Origin: Ruminococcaceae bacterium KH2T8
GTDB lineage: Bacteria; Bacillota; Clostridia; Saccharofermentanales; Saccharofermentanaceae
Length of the DNA stretch: 64,000 nucleotides
Reading direction: 5' to 3'
NCBI GenBank assembly: GCA_900111435.1
Contig: FOIY01000005.1
Location: 124,001-188,000, forward strand
Each line of letters begins with the position of its first letter. Within the stretch, counting starts at the first letter, position 1. A program made the position numbers and the translations under genes. Under the pieces are notes generated by a model. That model had not been told where the DNA came from and searched no databases. It saw only the letters and a list, made by a program, of their open reading frames with translations. Shown in pieces: positions 16,888 to 25,145 of the stretch.

Positions 16888-17613
16888 ATGAAACGATTAT
16901 TATCTTCGATATTGATAGTATCATTGATGATCTGCTCAATGTCCGCTTGCGCCAAAAAGAATGACTCTAAGGATATTGGAACTGGTCTCATAAATAAAGC
17001 AGACGAGAATATTGGAAGAAATACAGCATGTGACGAAGATGATTACGATCCATTCGATCTGATTGAAGAAGAACAGATACAGAACATCTGTGAACTGGTA
17101 GTCATGAGGAGTTATTATCACACTGTAACTACTGCAACTAAGACTGCAGGAACCGGACTTTCACACGCGGGTGAAGAGGATACAGAATACTGGTTGGAAT
17201 ATACTGTTTATGTTGACTTGGGTGTAGATATCTCGGCAGTAAGTGTTCGCATTGAAGAAAATACGATAATTGTTACGCTCCCTCATTCTCGGATTTTGGA
17301 TGGAATCCACGTTGTTCCTGATTCAATTGAAGATGTAGTTGCACCACCTAACAGATGGTATAGAAATGATGTTGAAATTACAGCTGAAGACATAAATGAA
17401 GCTATAAATGATACTAAAGACGATATCGAAGAAGAAGTTTTAATGGAAGACGATCTTTTTGATAATGCAGATGAAAGAGTGGAGGCTTTGATCAGAAGTT
17501 ACATCGATACATTGATGCAGAACTCGGGAACTGAATATCGTGTCGAATTTGAATATGTTGGTGATCGTCAATCGTTGGGAACTGTAGAGGTAATTAATGA
17601 TTGCGATGATTAA
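16888..17613 (+). CDS. DUF4230-like lipoprotein
   Basis: A 241-residue lipoprotein (signal ending SMSAC, Cys about residue 21). Its central part ICELVVMRSYYHTV, then YWLEYTVYVDLGVDISAVSVRIEENTIIVTLPHSRI, matches the same DUF4230 pattern as the preceding protein, so the two are paralogous partners, one helix-anchored and one lipid-anchored. I chose the ATG at 16888 because GGAGGG lies nine bases upstream; the ATG at 16882 overlaps the previous stop and is only three bases from it. The ligand or activity is unknown. Confidence 0.7.
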   Translation: MKRLLSSILIVSLMICSMSACAKKNDSKDIGTGLINKADENIGRNTACDEDDYDPFDLIEEEQIQNICELVVMRSYYHTVTTATKTAGTGLSHAGEEDTEYWLEYTVYVDLGVDISAVSVRIEENTIIVTLPHSRILDGIHVVPDSIEDVVAPPNRWYRNDVEITAEDINEAINDTKDDIEEEVLMEDDLFDNADERVEALIRSYIDTLMQNSGTEYRVEFEYVGDRQSLGTVEVINDCDD

Positions 17614-17667
17614 TCGTGAAGAGTCTTTTGATGAATGATGCATCTATACATACAAGGAGTAGCATCG

Positions 17668-19104
17668 ATGAGCAGTGTAGAAAGAGTTCCCAATCTTGTT
17701 TGCGGCAGATATTACAATCATAACTCATACATATCATTGGCGTTGGATGATGCTCTGATAGAACAAGAGAGTTTAGAAGCTTCAATTGCGGAAAGCATAG
17801 ATACAATAAGATCATTAACCCCTGAATGTGATGCATTGGATTATGCCCTTGCTGCGAGTTCCGGAATGCTATGTGGTGTAATCGACATTTTTCATGTAGG
17901 TAGTCCTAAAGATTCAGTTCTCGGCAAGGTCTCGGATAAATGGGTAGCTGAGCGAACTAAGGATTTTGCAAAACTCTGCGGATGGAAGCAAAACGGCGAA
18001 GATGATGCTGATAAATCATTGAAATCCGCTATTAAGCACTTGGAGAAAAAGTTCAAGATTCCATATGACCAGACAGGTAGAGGAGAATCCGGAAGATTGG
18101 TATTTGATCTTGATCCGAGTAACCACCATTTCAAGTCGCTTGCACATAACCCAAGTATACTGGGCTTGTTCTTTTCAGTTTTGGATCAATTTAGCAACAC
18201 ATCTCATTTTGTTTCTGAGGGGCAACTAATATCTTTGGATAATGCTGATGGTAAGTTCGAACTTCAAGGCCATGATGTTCCGAGCAAATTGTTCTGTGCT
18301 ACAGTCAATTGGATCGGACATCTGATATCGGATCAGTCCGGGTCTTCAGGAAGTAAGACTCGTGGTATGGGTATACCTTCTCCTTTATGGACGTGGACCA
18401 ATGATGTCATTGCCATCAAGAGTGAACTGAAGATCCCAGTATCCGCTTTCGACAAGTCTATCAATGAGCTTGCGTTGAACATATACAAAGAAGGTTATGA
18501 TGCGCGATTCCAGGCTGCGCAGGCAATCCCTGTTTTCATCAATGAATTGGTAACAAGATTAATGTATTCGATACGTCGCTTGAGCGGGTATCTGATCAAT
18601 ACTCCTGCAGAAGCGCGGTCATTCAAGCAAATGTGGTCTGTATGTGAGCCTTTCTCTAATGCTACCGTCAAACGCATGCTTACTGTCGCTCATGGAACGT
18701 TCTGTTTGCTTGATATCGGTGATGCTGCGGTTCGTGGAGTTGCTTCTGGAAATGTAGCGGAATTCGCCATGAGGGTAAATGTGGTAGGTGTAGGAAGATT
18801 TACCGTATCTGTAGCAGGTGAATTCGGTCAAAGTTACAGATTGAAAGATGTAGAAAACGAGTATGCATTATTGCTTCAGAAGAAGGCGATAGTTGATGAT
18901 TATATGGATGGCCTGAAGATGCTTGCAGATGTATATGATGACAGTTCGTTGTTGTCATTTGTAGACGATCTGCAACAAAGTGATGCATACAAGGAGGCAT
19001 TTGATAAAACAGTTCGGCTCTCTGAGAAAAGAGGAGTAGATGAATCCAATATATATAGAACAAAGGAAGATGTTGATAGGTACTTCAAAGGAGGAAGATC
19101 GTAA
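17668..19104 (+). CDS. Unnamed 478-residue protein with conserved-looking core
   Basis: I do not recognise this family by name. It has hydrophobic segments at about 55-75 (ALAASSGMLCGVIDIF) and 165-185. A striking stretch follows: WIGHLISDQSGSSGSKTRGM, then GIPSPLW (about 215-245), whose Gly/Ser and Pro motifs look like a conserved functional loop. The C-terminal half is helical. There is no signal peptide. AAGGAG lies nine bases before ATG 17668. The stop overlaps the start of the glycine-zipper gene, so the two are translationally coupled and probably act together. Confidence 0.65.
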   Translation: MSSVERVPNLVCGRYYNHNSYISLALDDALIEQESLEASIAESIDTIRSLTPECDALDYALAASSGMLCGVIDIFHVGSPKDSVLGKVSDKWVAERTKDFAKLCGWKQNGEDDADKSLKSAIKHLEKKFKIPYDQTGRGESGRLVFDLDPSNHHFKSLAHNPSILGLFFSVLDQFSNTSHFVSEGQLISLDNADGKFELQGHDVPSKLFCATVNWIGHLISDQSGSSGSKTRGMGIPSPLWTWTNDVIAIKSELKIPVSAFDKSINELALNIYKEGYDARFQAAQAIPVFINELVTRLMYSIRRLSGYLINTPAEARSFKQMWSVCEPFSNATVKRMLTVAHGTFCLLDIGDAAVRGVASGNVAEFAMRVNVVGVGRFTVSVAGEFGQSYRLKDVENEYALLLQKKAIVDDYMDGLKMLADVYDDSSLLSFVDDLQQSDAYKEAFDKTVRLSEKRGVDESNIYRTKEDVDRYFKGGRS

Positions 19105-20189
19105 TGAAGAAGAGTAAGCTGAATCAGGCGCAAGAAGAACTTCAAAGTACTATTCAGAGTACTAATACTGTCATAGAAGAACTTGGAAAACACAACTCTG
19201 ATCTATATAGGGAGTTAGTAGCTATTCAGAATAGCTTTGACAAGATTCGTAATGTTCCGGAAGACAAGAAACTTGAATATGAGAATGCCAAGACTATTAC
19301 ATCTAATTGGTATCAGAGTGTAGAACAACTTAGAGAGGACTATAAAGTTGCTGTAGGGAAGAGTGCCGGAACGGCGGCAGCTGGAGTTGGTACGGGTGCA
19401 GCAATTGCAACCCTAGCGCCTTCGGCCGCCATGGGTATTGCAACTACCTTTGGTGTTGCTTCCACGGGAACTGCGATCTCGTCTTTGAGTGGCGCCGCTG
19501 CAACCAATGCGGCATTAGCGTGGCTTGGTGGAGGCGCTTTGTCTGCAGGTGGTGGCGGTATAGCTGCCGGAAATGCTTTGCTCGCGTTGGCAGGACCTAT
19601 CGGAATTATAACGGGCGGAGTAATCTTTGCTATTAGTGGTTTGATGTTTGTTAAGGCTCAAATTGAGAAAAATCGCCTTGAAGAGATCTTTTGTTTGATT
19701 ACTGATCGAGATATTTATAAATATGATCTTGCTAAAGTTGAATTGAACGAACGAATTATTAGAGTTGATAACGAAACTGATAATCTTAGACAAGCAGTAA
19801 ATATGATTTCGAGCTTTGGTACGGATTATGATGCTATGTCGGAAGAACAACAATATACGTTGGGATCATATTTGAATTTCATGAATGCTTCCGCACAGCT
19901 ACTGGTTAATCCTATAAAGGGGCTCGCTGATCGTATTGCAGAAGATGAATATAGGGCTTTCCTTTCGTCAATAGAAAGGAAAGCTGATATGGGTACATGC
20001 GAGGACTATAAGAATGTCATCATAGCTCTGGCTAATTGGCTGAATGGAATCAAACTTGATGATAAGGATAAGAAACTGGTCTGTAGCTTTATCAAATCCA
20101 ATAAAGATATGCTTAAGATGCTGGAACTGGAGAAGGAACAGTTAAGTGTAGATATTCTTGATGCGGCCATAGAGTTGGCGATGTATTGA
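19104..20189 (+). CDS. Glycine-zipper membrane protein, possible pore-former
   Basis: A 361-residue protein of three parts: a coiled-coil head (1-85), a Gly/Ala-rich hydrophobic core (about 86-185, including LSGAAATNAALAWLGGGALS, then AGGGGIAAGNALLALAGPIG) and a helical charged tail (190-361). The Gly-zipper core resembles membrane-inserting segments of toxin-like and effector proteins, so a membrane-perturbing role is a reasonable guess but is not shown. It starts inside the stop of the preceding gene, with GGAGG upstream. Confidence 0.65.
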   Translation: MKKSKLNQAQEELQSTIQSTNTVIEELGKHNSDLYRELVAIQNSFDKIRNVPEDKKLEYENAKTITSNWYQSVEQLREDYKVAVGKSAGTAAAGVGTGAAIATLAPSAAMGIATTFGVASTGTAISSLSGAAATNAALAWLGGGALSAGGGGIAAGNALLALAGPIGIITGGVIFAISGLMFVKAQIEKNRLEEIFCLITDRDIYKYDLAKVELNERIIRVDNETDNLRQAVNMISSFGTDYDAMSEEQQYTLGSYLNFMNASAQLLVNPIKGLADRIAEDEYRAFLSSIERKADMGTCEDYKNVIIALANWLNGIKLDDKDKKLVCSFIKSNKDMLKMLELEKEQLSVDILDAAIELAMY

Positions 20190-20198
20190 GGTAATATT

Positions 20199-21083
20199 AT
20201 GAACAATCCAGAAACAGAGTTAATATATCACTATTGTAAGTTTAGTACGTTTGAGCAGATCATTAAGAATAAAACAATACGTTTGCAAGATATTACTAAA
20301 TCTAACGATTCTTCGGAGATACTTTGGGCGTTAAGACAGATTAGAGAGTTTTACAAAGAATGTGATGGTTACAAGCCTGGTGATACACAATTGGATTTAT
20401 ATGTTCAAAAGTGTTTGGACTCGCTTTTTTATCAGAATGATACTAATGATGATAATTTTATAAAGTTTTTTGTAGCTTGTTTTTCGTTTCAAAAGGATAT
20501 GTTAAGTCAGTGGCGCGGATATGCGGATGATGGGCAAGGTGTTGCTATAGGGTTCGATAAAGGCTTATTGATGAAGAATGAGTGTTGCGGATATAAACTA
20601 CTGGGATTGCGCAGTGGCTCTGTAATTTATGATGAATCTGAACAGTATAATTTTATAAAGAATAATCTTGAATGGTTTTATGAATGTGAAGGGAAAATGT
20701 CGGATATTGATAAGAAGAATATAACGTTTAATGATGAAACACGGGAAGCGTTCTTTAAGTTGCTGTTAGATGCGGTTTTTATTAAAAATCCATTTTTTTC
20801 TGAAGAGAAAGAGTGGCGAGTGGCAATGTATGGTATTGATTATCCTGTAAGTTATAAAGGTAAATTACAGGTGAATGAAATATTTCCGAAGGATTTTCAA
20901 TTTGGGAACTCTTTTACGGATAAAGGTTTAATACAGTATTGTGACGTGTCTTTTGATCCATCAGTTATTAAGGAAGTAGTATTAGGACCTAAAAACATGT
21001 CCTCTATTGGTGATGTACGCAATTATCTTATTATCAATGGGATAGATGCGCAGGTGAAAAAGTCAGTAGGGACATATCGCTAA
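20199..21083 (+). CDS. DUF2971 protein
   Basis: A 294-residue soluble protein. YHYCKFSTFEQIIKNKTIRL near the start, FVACFSFQKDMLSQWRGYAD, then GQGVAIGFD, and later FSEEKEWRVAMY are the signature segments of DUF2971. That family is of unknown biochemistry and is frequently found in accessory and defence neighbourhoods. It starts nine bases after the glycine-zipper gene and closes the five-gene unit. It is strongly AT-rich, consistent with acquired DNA. Confidence 0.8.
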   Translation: MNNPETELIYHYCKFSTFEQIIKNKTIRLQDITKSNDSSEILWALRQIREFYKECDGYKPGDTQLDLYVQKCLDSLFYQNDTNDDNFIKFFVACFSFQKDMLSQWRGYADDGQGVAIGFDKGLLMKNECCGYKLLGLRSGSVIYDESEQYNFIKNNLEWFYECEGKMSDIDKKNITFNDETREAFFKLLLDAVFIKNPFFSEEKEWRVAMYGIDYPVSYKGKLQVNEIFPKDFQFGNSFTDKGLIQYCDVSFDPSVIKEVVLGPKNMSSIGDVRNYLIINGIDAQVKKSVGTYR

Positions 21084-21152
21084 TGAGAACTGCCTTTGTT
21101 TTTTATGAGTTTGGTTTGCTATACTGTTATTCTGAATTTATTGAATGATCCT

Positions 21153-21212
21153 CCAATTTACTCATTTCCCCTCAAATGACTAAATTGGAATCCAAATGAC
21201 GAAGTTGAATCA
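21153..21212. repeat. Stem-loop plus 20-base direct repeat
   Basis: A 15-base arm at 21153-21167 is complementary to 21174-21188 at 14 positions. The 3' word CAAATGACTAAATTG (from 21173) is repeated directly 20 bases later as CAAATGACGAAGTTG (from 21193), so the 5' arm has two possible partners. This lies between the DUF2971 gene and its terminator. Confidence 0.65.
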
Positions 21213-21238
21213 GTCGGCCGTGGTGCCGGCTGATTTTT
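21208..21238 (+). terminator. Terminator of the five-gene island operon
   Basis: An 11-base-pair stem (21208-21218 with 21225-21235, one G-U) and a 6-base loop run into TTTTT. It closes the AT-rich operon. Confidence 0.8.
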
Positions 21239-21317
21239 CGTGTGAATTCTTCCCTGGTTGCACTCCCCGCCCAATAACGTTACACTTATCCCTGTTAAAA
21301 GGGGGTATAAGATCCAA

Positions 21318-22106
21318 ATGAAAAGAAAACTTATTTCACTGATCCTTGCGTTCAGCATTGCAGGTTCCGTGTTCGCATTGAGCGGCTGCAGTAGCGATGA
21401 CAGGGATGATTCTCGATCCGATGAGACTGAAGAAGAGGTCGAGGAGGAAGAAGAGGAAGAGACTACAACTACTACCGAAGCTGAGACTTCCGAAGAGGTT
21501 ACTGAAGAGACTACGACCGCTATCGTTGCTCCGTCTGAAGAAGAGCCGGCTGTTGATGTTGGCTTCGTACATGTAGAGGGCCTTAGCGATACCTACGCTG
21601 ATCTTGATAACAGGAGCTTTGTCCTTAACGGTCATCTGATCACTCTCGGAGTGACGACTTTCGGAGAGATGTTCGATATGGGCTTTACGTTCAAGAACTA
21701 CGATGAGGAGAGGCTTGCCGAGGAGGTAGGTCCTGCTTCCGATGCTGATGACGATGTTCACGGAAGTCTCCAGATCGAGGGCGGCGGAGGTATCTCCTGC
21801 GATTTCATGAATCTTACGGATTCGACCGTTACGAAGAGAGACTGCGTGCTTACACATGTGAGTATCGTTCTTGATGGAAGTGCTGCAGATTCTTCTGTCG
21901 GCTGTGAACTTCATCTGGCTTTCCCTTTCGACATGACCAGAGAGGACCTGATCGCTAATAGCGGTGAGCCTACTGAGATTGATGAAGAGCTCGACAGAGT
22001 TGACTATATGGTTGATTCTACGATGTTCGACGGTGAGGACAGCGGCTACAAGTTCTTTTTCGAGAACGATGTGCTTTGCGAGGTTCATATCGGCTATCTT
22101 CCCTGA
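21318..22106 (+). CDS. Lipoprotein with acidic linker
   Basis: A 262-residue exported lipoprotein. The signal ends in FALSGC (Cys about residue 24). A linker of Glu, Asp and Thr runs covers about residues 30-80. A C-terminal domain follows (about 85-262). I chose ATG 21318 because the charged n-region MKRKLISLILAF starts there; GGGGG lies about 13 bases upstream, a slightly long spacing. The C-terminal part (AFPFDMTREDLIANSGEPTE) resembles SmpA/OmlA-like small lipoprotein folds, but I cannot assign a function. It is monocistronic with its own terminator. Confidence 0.75.
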   Translation: MKRKLISLILAFSIAGSVFALSGCSSDDRDDSRSDETEEEVEEEEEEETTTTTEAETSEEVTEETTTAIVAPSEEEPAVDVGFVHVEGLSDTYADLDNRSFVLNGHLITLGVTTFGEMFDMGFTFKNYDEERLAEEVGPASDADDDVHGSLQIEGGGGISCDFMNLTDSTVTKRDCVLTHVSIVLDGSAADSSVGCELHLAFPFDMTREDLIANSGEPTEIDEELDRVDYMVDSTMFDGEDSGYKFFFENDVLCEVHIGYLP

Positions 22107-22137
22107 TCTTTTCCGGCGATAGATTTGATTTATTCAA

Positions 22138-22172
22138 AACTGCCTGACCTTATAGGATCGGGCAGTTTTTTT
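22138..22172 (+). terminator. Terminator after the acidic-linker lipoprotein
   Basis: A 10-base-pair stem pairs 22138-22147 with 22158-22167 and continues into seven T residues. Confidence 0.8.
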
Positions 22173-22180
22173 GTTATAAT
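22172..22180 (+). promoter_or_regulatory. Extended -10 promoter abutting a terminator
   Basis: TGTTATAAT (TG, one base, TATAAT at 22175-22180) begins within the T-tract of the preceding terminator. It would drive the small gene at 22217. Confidence 0.5.
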
Positions 22181-22216
22181 GCGGGTGTTGGTAATGTGAA
22201 AGGTAAGACAGACACT

Positions 22217-22555
22217 ATGTATACTGTTGAAGAAAAGGATGGTTATTCCGTTTATACGTTTAACGGGATTAACCTTAAGATCAAATGTATTGATAATAAG
22301 GAAAAAGTTTATGTGTATATAAACTATAACGGATATAATCCATTGCTTTCCATGCTTTTCGGTGAATTTGGGGCTGAATGTGATCTGGACTCTATCGATT
22401 TTGAGACTCAGACGGATCACGGCGGGATGTATGCCATTGTTTCTAAGGAGCAGCTGGAAGAGTTTATCAGGGAAGTATATTTCTTTGTTATGGAAAACAG
22501 ATCTGTTCTGGATAAAACCTTGAATGAAAAGGATAAGAATAAATGGTCTTTCTGA
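22217..22555 (+). CDS. Hypothetical protein, 112 residues
   Basis: A small soluble protein with no recognised domain. It alternates beta-like segments (GYSVYTFNGINLKIKC, KVYVYINYNGYNPL) with an acidic C-terminal helix. The start is uncertain: ATG 22217 or the GTG at 22196 in the same frame. It is followed 25 bases later by the 340-residue gene at 22580, so the two may be cotranscribed. Confidence 0.5.
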   Translation: MYTVEEKDGYSVYTFNGINLKIKCIDNKEKVYVYINYNGYNPLLSMLFGEFGAECDLDSIDFETQTDHGGMYAIVSKEQLEEFIREVYFFVMENRSVLDKTLNEKDKNKWSF

Positions 22556-22579
22556 CCGTATGTTGAAGGGGATAAGGGA

Positions 22580-23602
22580 ATGAACGATAAAGACTATCTT
22601 AAGCTTACGGTAGAATATGAGAAGCTTCATGCGGAAAGAGCGGATATGTATCCGCTGACGCTCGAAGAGAGATACGATCTCCGCCGTAAGGAGATCGACA
22701 TGGTGAGCTCGAAGGACTGTGACTTCGCGGCTAAGGTTCGATTGCTTCTTAGGATGTTTCGGTCAGGCGATCCGCTCCTGAAGCTCTATCTTGCATTTAA
22801 GAAGAGAGACTTGGAATATTTAAATGATGTGCTCTATGAGAATGCGCAGCTTAATCAGCTATCACTTGTCACGGATCCTGAGACAGATCACACATATTTC
22901 GGATATAACGTAATGCCTCTGCTCCTTGCCGCATGTCTTCCCGAGAGGATCGAACTCATATTGCCTGTAGAAAATGGCGCGGCTCATAGTTCGTCTTCAG
23001 GTGCCGTTATCGTAAATCTGTTTATGGGTATATGGTATCAGGAGCCCGATCTTCGTGATGCGGCTCTGGCAGAAGCAGAGAAGAAACTGGGGCAGAAGAT
23101 AACGGCTTTTGAAAAGGCATATATCAGCTGCTTTAAGGATATAGCAGCAAAGGATACGGATGCTCTTGAAGCTGATCTGGATGAACTGTGCAAGGCTCAT
23201 GCGAAGAGGAAAGACTTCGGAATGGATGCATTCACCCGCGGGTTCTGTATTGAAGCACATGCGATCTATAATCTTTTGCACTTCGCATATGACGGAGAAC
23301 TCGAAGATAAGATCAGGATGCCAGAGCAGAAGAACTTCTGTCAGGATCTGGCGCTTTGGCAGAAAGAGCACGGATACCGCCACGGTAAGGTGGTAACCAC
23401 ATATCCCGAAGATATGGATATATTTAATAAGATGCTCCGATGTGAGCTTCCTAAGATGGAACTCGTCCCAAAGGGCAAGGATCGCTTCCTCGATGTCGAT
23501 AAGTATGCCCAAGATGTGGCAGATAATCTGCGGAGTATGGGAGCTGATCTGACCGTTAAGAAAGCCTCTTTCTTTGATAAGTTGTTCAGAAAGAATAAAT
23601 GA
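22580..23602 (+). CDS. Hypothetical helical protein, 340 residues (possibly Imm49-like)
   Basis: A soluble, largely helical protein. FFVKK-type repeats are absent, and it has no signal or membrane segment. The arrangement of helices with ITAFEKAYISCFKDIAAKDT, then DAFTRGFCIEAHAIYNLLHF and a late hydrophobic-basic tail, is reminiscent of the Imm49 family of polymorphic-toxin immunity proteins, but the match is weak and no toxin gene adjoins it. Lys/Glu-rich ends (KKASFFDKLFRKNK) may contact a membrane or nucleic acid. AAGGGGATAAGGGA precedes the ATG. Confidence 0.5.
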   Translation: MNDKDYLKLTVEYEKLHAERADMYPLTLEERYDLRRKEIDMVSSKDCDFAAKVRLLLRMFRSGDPLLKLYLAFKKRDLEYLNDVLYENAQLNQLSLVTDPETDHTYFGYNVMPLLLAACLPERIELILPVENGAAHSSSSGAVIVNLFMGIWYQEPDLRDAALAEAEKKLGQKITAFEKAYISCFKDIAAKDTDALEADLDELCKAHAKRKDFGMDAFTRGFCIEAHAIYNLLHFAYDGELEDKIRMPEQKNFCQDLALWQKEHGYRHGKVVTTYPEDMDIFNKMLRCELPKMELVPKGKDRFLDVDKYAQDVADNLRSMGADLTVKKASFFDKLFRKNK

Positions 23603-23710
23603 CTAACGAGAATAAAATATCGAATAACAATAATTTCTGCTTGTAATACGATAACTGTGGTGGTAATATGACCTTGACACACAGTGATCGCATCAAAGGA
23701 GTAGAGTTTT

Positions 23711-24232
23711 TTGAAGAAACATATCATTATAGTAGTTTGTGTTGCCGTGTTTTTACTGCTTGCGGTGCCGGCGGGGATCATTGCCTATAACCGATTCTTC
23801 CCCGATGAATATGTTGTTGCGGAAGATGAGATAGCTCTGCGAGTTCAGCTCGATACGGCTGAAGATATAGGACTTCTGGTATACGATTACGAGATCCTGG
23901 GACATGACCGCAGCGGTGGGATGTCGAATGCCGACCGCTCGATGATAAAGCACGACGAAGAGCTGATCATAGTCTGGAACAGGGAAGAACTCGAGACGGA
24001 ACTTGATGAGAAGCTCCCCGAGGGAGATATCCCGATGGAGCTGACGTTCAGGATAATAACCGAGTATACGGATCCGAACTTTGAGAATATCTACCCCGAA
24101 GATATAACGGTTTATCTTGACCCTATGGAGCTTGATGTCGCGCTCGGTCAGGAATACCGGATCACTATCACGGGCGACAGCGAGAACGGGTATCAGGCAT
24201 CACCGAGCAGATCGCGATCGCCGCATGTGTAG
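23711..24232 (+). CDS. Membrane-anchored hypothetical protein, possible 3' frameshift
   Basis: A 173-residue protein from TTG 23711 with AAAGGAG upstream. The N-terminal helix (HIIIVVCVAVFLLLAVPAGI) anchors an exported beta-rich domain with a conserved-looking WNREELETELDEKL segment. The last 12 residues (ASPSRSRSPHV) look unnatural. In another frame from about 24199 to the TAA at 24271 the sequence reads ITEQIAIAACVASSAAAGGA, which resembles an alanine-rich protein end. A frameshift or sequencing indel near 24195 is therefore possible. Confidence 0.5.
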   Translation: MKKHIIIVVCVAVFLLLAVPAGIIAYNRFFPDEYVVAEDEIALRVQLDTAEDIGLLVYDYEILGHDRSGGMSNADRSMIKHDEELIIVWNREELETELDEKLPEGDIPMELTFRIITEYTDPNFENIYPEDITVYLDPMELDVALGQEYRITITGDSENGYQASPSRSRSPHV

Positions 24233-24304
24233 CATCTTCCGCAGCTGCCGGCGGCGCCGCATCGGCAGGCTAAAGCTGATATCTTACAAAAAGGGTAAAG
24301 TAAT

Positions 24305-24343
24305 GGGGCAGTCTTCGAACTGAAGGCTGCCCCTTATTCTTTT
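24305..24343. terminator. Bidirectional terminator
   Basis: A 12-base-pair stem pairs 24305-24316 with 24322-24333 (one G-U, 5-base loop), then TTATTCTTTT. It lies between the convergent hypothetical gene and the tetR-type gene and can serve both. Confidence 0.8.
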
Positions 24344-24346
24344 GTC

Positions 24347-24937
24347 TTACTTCTCGTTCGGGAATAACCTCGCTATGAAGGTGTCGAGGAAAGTGTCGAT
24401 CAAACGGTCGACCTCTTCGCCTCTGTCAGGCTCCCTGTCGTTGAGCTGGATAAGGAGCGATACGGGAGTGAAGTATTCAAGAGCCAGTATCTCGGGATCG
24501 GTCTTTTCGATCAGGCCGCGCTCCATAAGCCCCCTAAATATATTAGTGAACTGCTCGCGGAGGTGATCGAACTGCTTGAGCGACGTCTCCTTTCGCATAA
24601 AGTCGTTCCTGAACTGCTCGATGGTCAGGAGCTTTCGAAGCTTTATAAGGTCCGGATCCCTCATCGTGAAATCGATCCGGCCTTTACTAAATGCCTTAAG
24701 ATCTGCGCCGCAGGTTATGACGGGCGACTTGTCGGAGTGTTCCTGGATCCTCGCGTCCGCGATCTTGTGGATCTCCATGAAGATCTCTTCCTTACCCTTA
24801 AAGTATTTATAAAGGTTAGGGCCCTTCATGCCGGCCGCTGCTGCGATCTCATCCATCGAGGAAGCTTCGAATCCTTTCTGCGAAAAGAGATCCAAAGCTG
24901 CATTTAATACCTTTGTTCTTACTGAATCTACACTCAT
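24347..24937 (-). CDS. TetR-family transcriptional regulator
   Basis: A 196-residue repressor-type protein. The N-terminal helix-turn-helix is VRTKVLNAALDLFSQKGFEA, then SSMDEIAAAAGMKGPNLYKYF, typical of TetR. The C-terminal domain would bind an unknown ligand. I chose the start at 24937 because the homologous region begins at MSVDSVRTKVL; the longer frame upstream is low-complexity hydrophobic. It is divergent from the M13 peptidase and ABC transporter operon and probably controls it. Confidence 0.85.
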   Translation of the reverse strand: MSVDSVRTKVLNAALDLFSQKGFEASSMDEIAAAAGMKGPNLYKYFKGKEEIFMEIHKIADARIQEHSDKSPVITCGADLKAFSKGRIDFTMRDPDLIKLRKLLTIEQFRNDFMRKETSLKQFDHLREQFTNIFRGLMERGLIEKTDPEILALEYFTPVSLLIQLNDREPDRGEEVDRLIDTFLDTFIARLFPNEK

Positions 24938-25145
24938 CTTTCTAATCTTCCTTATTCTTTTCGGTGTTATGTAAAAACAGTATAACACATTGAAATATAA
25001 GGGTTTAGAGATAATTAGCGTTATAAATCCCAGGGGCACTTTAACTTTTGCCGTGAAGTCTTTAGGATTTCTTAAAAAGTTTTTGACGGTATATTTACGG
25101 CGCGTCCTTATCATGAGCTTGTGAATCAAACAAAGGAGACAGATT

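Noticed and set aside
13335-21083. Integrated phage or integrative element
   Set aside because: No integrase, transposase, structural phage gene, tRNA target or flanking direct repeats were found, so acquisition is suggested only by composition.
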